From an uncultured Eubacterium sp. (GTDB taxonomy: Bacteria; Bacillota; Clostridia; Lachnospirales; Lachnospiraceae): a stretch of 64,000 nt of DNA. A model generated the notes under the pieces. It was given only the letters and a program-made list of their open reading frames with translations, had not been told where the DNA came from and ran no database searches. Positions 60,285 through 64,000 of the stretch are shown here, one piece after another (the first letter of the stretch is position 1; every line of letters starts with the position of its first letter). The stretch is from the NCBI GenBank assembly GCA_934316845.1, contig CAKRDZ010000004.1, positions 42,202 through 106,201 on the forward strand, written 5' to 3'. Made by a program: the position numbers and the translations under genes.

Positions 60285-60770
60285 TTAAAATTCTTCTAAT
60301 TCTGAAAATTTAACTGTATTTCTTGTCGCTACTCCACTATATATTTTATCATTCTTGTACCCTTCCGTCAAATAATGATTTATCACATATTTTGACGTAA
60401 AGGGCATATCCAAATCACCAATTTCATCTACCGGGAACCATTTCAAAATCCCCTCATTCGACTCCAAAGAAATATCCTGATCCAGTTCCGCAAAGAAATA
60501 ATAATTCTGACGAATCTCTCCTTTTATATTACGCAGTGTAATGTACTTTAAAGTCAGCTTAGACAGTTGGCTTTCTTCCACGCCCACTTCTTCCTTTAAT
60601 TCGCGCAAGACACATGCCTTTGCATCATTTAACTCAAATTCTTCAAAATGTCCACCCGCTGTCCCCAGCCATACATCGTTTACCACTCTGCTCCCCTGCC
60701 GAAACAGGAGCAAGACTTCGTTTCCACGAAATAAATATATGGACGTCATGTTTCGTAATTTGCCTAACAT
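60285..60770 (-). CDS. NUDIX hydrolase
   Basis: The 161-aa protein has the NUDIX core GTAGGHFEEFELNDAKAC then VLRELKEEVGV; the stretch between the conserved Glu and the RE pair is two residues longer than canonical. The C-terminal EGILKWFPVDEIGDLDMP strand matches 8-oxo-dGTP or NTP pyrophosphatase-like proteins. AAAGGAG lies 6-7 nt before the ATG at 60770. It is separated from the next NUDIX gene by 16 bp. Confidence 0.87.
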   Translation of the reverse strand: MLGKLRNMTSIYLFRGNEVLLLFRQGSRVVNDVWLGTAGGHFEEFELNDAKACVLRELKEEVGVEESQLSKLTLKYITLRNIKGEIRQNYYFFAELDQDISLESNEGILKWFPVDEIGDLDMPFTSKYVINHYLTEGYKNDKIYSGVATRNTVKFSELEEF

Positions 60771-60786
60771 AAATACTCCTTTAATT

Positions 60787-61275
60787 TTATCTGTCTCGTT
60801 CATCAATAACATGAATTATTTTATTATCATTGATAATCTTATCGATATTTTCCTTCAAAAATTCCGGTTTAATTTTACTTGATTGGATTTCATCCAGTGA
60901 TAACCATACTAATTCTTCTCCATCATCTGTTTCCTTTTTACATAAACTTAAATCTTCCTCAATAACTTTCATGTAATAATAAAATTCTATCGTATGACAA
61001 TCAAAACCATCAATCTTGCCACCGATACCTTTGAAAAAGTTTTCGCATACGACCGCAAGATGATCCACGCAAGTATGGATACCTGCTTCTTCATAAACCT
61101 CTCTTTCAATACAATCCTTAGACGTTTCGCCCATGTGAACTCCGCCGCCAATCATATAATAATAGTCTCCCATGCAGCTTTTTACAAACAACATTTTATT
61201 ATTATGTATTATAATTCCACCTGCACGATACCTAAACCAATTATTTCCTTTTTCAAATCCACAATCGTATCTCAT
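60787..61275 (-). CDS. NUDIX hydrolase
   Basis: The 162-aa protein has a canonical NUDIX box GGVHMGETSKDCIEREVYEEAG and a preceding core FRYRAGGIIIHNNKMLFVKS. It is similar in layout to the two NUDIX neighbours but not identical. A conserved TGGAGGTAAATATG context provides the start at 61275. The substrate is unknown. Confidence 0.88.
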   Translation of the reverse strand: MRYDCGFEKGNNWFRYRAGGIIIHNNKMLFVKSCMGDYYYMIGGGVHMGETSKDCIEREVYEEAGIHTCVDHLAVVCENFFKGIGGKIDGFDCHTIEFYYYMKVIEEDLSLCKKETDDGEELVWLSLDEIQSSKIKPEFLKENIDKIINDNKIIHVIDERDR

Positions 61276-61319
61276 ATTTACCTCCAAAAATTTACTTTTT
61301 TTGTGTAACTGCTATTATA

Positions 61320-61937
61320 TTACCATAAACTAATACAATCACCTTCAATATAAACAGCTTGTCCATCTACAAGTCTTATCGCCTCTCTGCGATTTGGTAA
61401 TTCAGTTATTTTGGTTTTATTCCAATGGGGAATTATAGGGTTGTTAATAATGTGTAACCCCTCTTCTAAATTACCTGCTGCGTACATACTTCCAGCACTA
61501 ATTCCAACGTACACAAATCCATTATTAATTGCTTTCTCAATCATTTTATCAAATCCTGTTCTAACCATTTCACGACACAGTACTGCAACATCACCACCAC
61601 TAACAACAACTGCATCAAAAGATTGCAGTTCCTCAATCGTCAATAATCTGGTAACCATATATGGAGCAGTAATATACGACGAATATGTTCTCTGATAGTC
61701 TTTTGATAGAATCAATTCTAGATTATATACTAATATATTCTCACACCGAATACCCATAGATGAAAGTTCATGAAAACAGACAGTAATGCCTTCTCTTGCT
61801 GCATCTGTTTCAATTCCAGCAGTTGGAATATATAGCACCTTCACATCTTCTGGACATTTTCCTATAATATCAAAAAATCTCTTCATCATATCGGTGGATA
61901 ATCCACTAGATGTAAGAAATAAATTTCTCTTGCTCAT
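61320..61937 (-). CDS. Peptidase E-like (family S51) protein
   Basis: The 205-aa protein has the S51 features: an N-terminal LFLTSSGLS, a Gly-Gly loop VVVSGGDVAVL, the nucleophile Ser in YVGISAGSMYAAG, and a later HWNK-type position where peptidase E has its His. The family includes aspartyl dipeptidases and cyanophycinase relatives, with a class I glutamine-amidotransferase-like fold. GAGGTAGAT sits right before the ATG. The end EGDCISLW is somewhat shorter than typical. Confidence 0.84.
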   Translation of the reverse strand: MSKRNLFLTSSGLSTDMMKRFFDIIGKCPEDVKVLYIPTAGIETDAAREGITVCFHELSSMGIRCENILVYNLELILSKDYQRTYSSYITAPYMVTRLLTIEELQSFDAVVVSGGDVAVLCREMVRTGFDKMIEKAINNGFVYVGISAGSMYAAGNLEEGLHIINNPIIPHWNKTKITELPNRREAIRLVDGQAVYIEGDCISLW

Positions 61938-61992
61938 ATCTACCTCACGTCGTCAAATTCTAATCTTTTCAATTCTGCAAGCTGAAAGTTGT

Positions 61993-62418
61993 CTAACGCA
62001 TATTCCATACTTGTTCTATTGCCCAATTTTGCATTTCCAAATACATTTTTCCCTTAATATTTTCATATTCTACCCATCTAAACACATGGTCTAATTCCAC
62101 AGGTTCTTTTATCTTCTTGACTAATTGCCCTGAATAGTAAACCTGAATAGGATGAAAATTTCCAATTGTTGGATGTTTGTAGTAAGTTTCCGCGGAACAT
62201 ACTCTTTCTTTTATCTCAACTTGATATCCTGCTTCTTCAATACATTCTCGAATAATGCACTGATTATCTGTTTCATCACCATCAATTCCGCCGCCTAATA
62301 GAAAATAACCTTTTGTTGTTTCTACAACGCCCACTTTTTCGCCCCTTATCGGAACGAGGTAAGCACCTTTCCTATCTAAATATATTTTATTATCTTTTAT
62401 TCCAAAAATCTTATGCAT
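61993..62418 (-). CDS. NUDIX hydrolase
   Basis: The 141-aa protein has the NUDIX box GGIDGDETDNQCIIRECIEEAG with an N-terminal strand KGAYLVPIRGEKVGVVET. The start at 62418 is preferred because GGAGGTAGAT precedes the ATG; the frame is open upstream. The surrounding leader sequence is similar to that of the NUDIX gene at 61275, hinting at related origins. Confidence 0.88.
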   Translation of the reverse strand: MHKIFGIKDNKIYLDRKGAYLVPIRGEKVGVVETTKGYFLLGGGIDGDETDNQCIIRECIEEAGYQVEIKERVCSAETYYKHPTIGNFHPIQVYYSGQLVKKIKEPVELDHVFRWVEYENIKGKMYLEMQNWAIEQVWNMR

Positions 62419-62488
62419 ATCTACCTCCATAAATTCCGATTTGTAAATCACTTTACATTGTCAACAAATTAACCATAATATCTTTTTC

Positions 62489-62523
62489 CTTGAAATGTGC
62501 ATTTTTTGCACATTGCTTTCAAG
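62489..62523 (-). terminator. Hairpin between the ProX-like and NUDIX genes
   Basis: CTTGAAATGTGC (62489-62500) and GCACATTGCTTTCAAG (62508-62523) pair over 7 bp, then after a 2-4-nt bulge over 6 more. The minus-strand U-run is weak, so it may be a terminator or mRNA-end stabiliser. Confidence 0.5.
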
Positions 62524-62540
62524 CAAACCGTAAGTTGCAA

Positions 62541-63023
62541 TTACATACATGTGTATTCCGCAGCATTCCCATGCTCTTGAATTACCTTCATCAAATCATC
62601 TGCCTGCATCCAAACAGTTGCTGTATTATCATTTGGATGAACGCCGATTTTATTTTCTGCAAATTCTGTGTCCAGGAAAAAATGAATCCTATGTTCCGTA
62701 TCGTTTAAAATACCAAGTGGAGTAACCGAACCCGGTGTCAGCTTCATGATATCAAGCAAATCCTCAGCAGATGCAAAGGAAAGTGCACGCAGACCATGTT
62801 GCTTGCGGAATCCTTTCAAATCTACCCGCTTGTCTCCTTTAACAGTTATCAAATAGTAATTACGTTTTTTATCGTCACGAACAAGTAAATTTTTAGCATT
62901 CCATTCCGGATAAGGCAGTTCAATAGAATCCATTTCTTCCATATTGAAAACCGCTTTATGTTCCGTAATTTCATGTTCTATTTTTTGTTCCTTTAAATAG
63001 TGGTATATCTCTGTCTTATCCAT
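62541..63023 (-). CDS. Prolyl-tRNA editing protein (ProX / YbaK family)
   Basis: These proteins deacylate mischarged Ala- or Cys-tRNA(Pro) in trans. The 160-aa product shows the YbaK/ProX pattern: EITEHKAVFNMEEMD, KNLLVRDDKKRNYYLITVKGDKRVDLK (active Lys in the NLLV strand region, quoted in segments), LTPGSVTPLGI and VHPNDNTATVWM. GGAGGAAA lies 7 nt before the ATG at 63023. Confidence 0.9.
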   Translation of the reverse strand: MDKTEIYHYLKEQKIEHEITEHKAVFNMEEMDSIELPYPEWNAKNLLVRDDKKRNYYLITVKGDKRVDLKGFRKQHGLRALSFASAEDLLDIMKLTPGSVTPLGILNDTEHRIHFFLDTEFAENKIGVHPNDNTATVWMQADDLMKVIQEHGNAAEYTCM

Positions 63024-63074
63024 AGTTTTTTCCTCCGCAGATTTTGATTTAATCAATCCTACAAGTTAGCAAAT

Positions 63075-63530
63075 TTATTCCCATTCACTGCCTGTTTCAT
63101 CATATGGACCAGTAATTTCTATTGTGTTATCATCCGGATCCTTCATTAAAAAATAGTAATATGGATTTCGTGCATTAACGTATCTGATTTCAGTCTGCTT
63201 ACTGCCTATCCCCAACGCACATATCCTATCATATTCTTTTTTCAAGTCATCTGTAGCCAGATTAATAACAACTTTACCTGTATTTTGCATTTTGGCAATG
63301 CTAACATAGTTATCATATTCCTCGTACACTTTTCCTTTGGTTATCACTTTATCCGGATGTTCAGAATCAAAAAATCCATTCATAATAGATAAACACAGCC
63401 CATCAACATTAAATATAGCAAATCTATTCATATTTTGTGCTGCCACATCTCGTTCAAGCAACGATTTATAAAATTGTACTGATTCTTCAAAATCTTTAAC
63501 AATAAGATATATAGAACCCTGTGAAATCAT
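63075..63530 (-). CDS. VOC family protein (glyoxalase/bleomycin-resistance fold)
   Basis: The 151-aa protein has paired beta-alpha-beta-beta-beta modules typical of VOC metalloenzymes: YLIVKDFEESVQFYKSLL at the start and NARNPYYYFLMKDPDDNTIEI near the end, with a metal-type His/Glu at the module ends partly conserved (Glu in TIEI). The substrate is unknown. GGAGG lies 7 nt before the ATG. Confidence 0.85.
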   Translation of the reverse strand: MISQGSIYLIVKDFEESVQFYKSLLERDVAAQNMNRFAIFNVDGLCLSIMNGFFDSEHPDKVITKGKVYEEYDNYVSIAKMQNTGKVVINLATDDLKKEYDRICALGIGSKQTEIRYVNARNPYYYFLMKDPDDNTIEITGPYDETGSEWE

Positions 63531-63630
63531 ACATTACCTCCTTAGGAAACTCCAAAATTTGTGATCCTTATAAAATTAATTTATCAAGATTTACCAAAAT
63601 TCCAATTTCAATAATTCTCAAAACTGGAAG

Positions 63631-63956
63631 TTATAAATCTTTTTGCTCGTATACTTTATTCCAAGAACCAATCTCAATCAGATTACCTTCTGGATCGGCG
63701 ATATAACTTCTTCAAAAGTATCAACATAGAGCGCAATTTCGCTATGACCATTTAGACCTTTTATATACTCATACCTTCTGTGTGTCATGTTTTCAAAATC
63801 TTTTCTTCCATATAACAAAAACAATGTTCCATCCTTAACAAGATAAACATTTGATGTGGCTTCGCTTTCTTTAATCTCAAAACCAAGAACATCTCTATAA
63901 AAGCAAATCATTTTCGCCATATCTTCAACAAATAATCCAAATCCATCTAATCTCAT
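63631..63956 (-). pseudogene. VOC family gene broken by frameshift and small deletion
   Basis: The first frame (63956 to 63678) codes MRLDGFGLFVEDMAKMI, FYRDVLGFEIKES, and IALYVDTFEEV, then runs into a stop. The other frame continues with YIADPEGNLIEIGSW and ends at a TAA at 63631-63633, the normal end of a VOC protein. About 20-25 residues between the halves, which usually contain the third strand, are missing. The ATG at 63956 has GGAGGTGG, so the start region is intact. Confidence 0.72.
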
Positions 63957-64000
63957 AATCCACCTCCGTATATTCCAATTTTTCTTTCTAATCAACTATC

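Noticed and set aside
54007..63956. Possible integron-type cassette array in the small-gene run
   Set aside because: No integrase gene and no repeated long imperfect palindromes between genes; the single GTCTAAC-like match near 62000 is the normal stop-codon region of a NUDIX gene.

Overview
The window looks like a chromosomal segment of an anaerobic, low-to-mid GC Firmicute, most likely a Lachnospiraceae (Clostridium cluster XIVa) relative; the genus cannot be fixed from sequence alone. Supporting signs are a class III (oxygen-sensitive) ribonucleotide reductase, an FprA-type flavodiiron protein, sporulation-type SpoIVB, GerMN lipoprotein, a T-box leader, Gram-positive LexA and NrdR boxes, strong AGGAGG ribosome binding sites with frequent GTG/TTG starts, and secreted xylan enzymes carrying lysine-rich bacterial Ig-like (Big) modules. 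About 85% of genes lie on the minus strand.

Layout. 1-1.1 kb: start of a T-box leader whose gene lies off the left edge, three tiny membrane-protein genes behind a promoter covered by a perfect inverted repeat, and tRNA-Ser(CGA). 1.2-8.1 kb: one minus-strand unit comEA - OmpR-type regulator - kinase - GerMN lipoprotein - comEC - holA. 8.1-13.2 kb: DMT-type transporter, gpsA, plsY, der, yraN-like, aroB. 13.3-18.1 kb: polyphosphate:AMP phosphotransferase, dut, nrdG, nrdD behind tandem NrdR boxes. 18.3-24.2 kb: two small membrane proteins (DUF4234, DUF2752), then an ABC-2 exporter divergent from a NarL-type two-component system. 24.2-32.4 kb: Fic protein with an operator array, spoIVB, recN and a 1,300-residue Big-domain surface protein. 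32.5-37.6 kb: two tRNA-Gly(GCC), maf, a GH10 xylanase and a CE1-type esterase divergent from an AraC regulator. 37.6-46.2 kb: purL, a PpiC/SurA-like foldase, tRNA-Leu(CAG), a phosphoribosyltransferase-like protein, a flavodiiron protein and tyrA. 46.3-53.9 kb: an unusual SGNH hydrolase / single-alpha-helix / acetyltransferase fusion, then a 5'-deoxynucleotidase, uvrA and uvrB with a LexA box. 54-64 kb: an all-minus run of small genes (XRE regulator, GNAT, a second Fic, four NUDIX hydrolases, two P-loop kinases, HD and ACT proteins, a peptidase-E-like protein, a prolyl-tRNA editing protein, VOC proteins) that contains several decayed genes.

How the parts relate. Nucleotide supply and repair recur: nrdDG, dut, the 5'-deoxynucleotidase, maf, NUDIX genes, purL, recN, uvrAB, holA. 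The xylanase/esterase pair is a small plant-polysaccharide unit with its own regulator. The most unusual items are the three-part fusion protein at 46.3-48.3 kb, the four-arm operator in front of the first Fic gene, the small-protein cluster with its double inverted repeats at the left edge, the competence genes that enclose a two-component system, and spoIVB followed by fic where spo0A is usually found.
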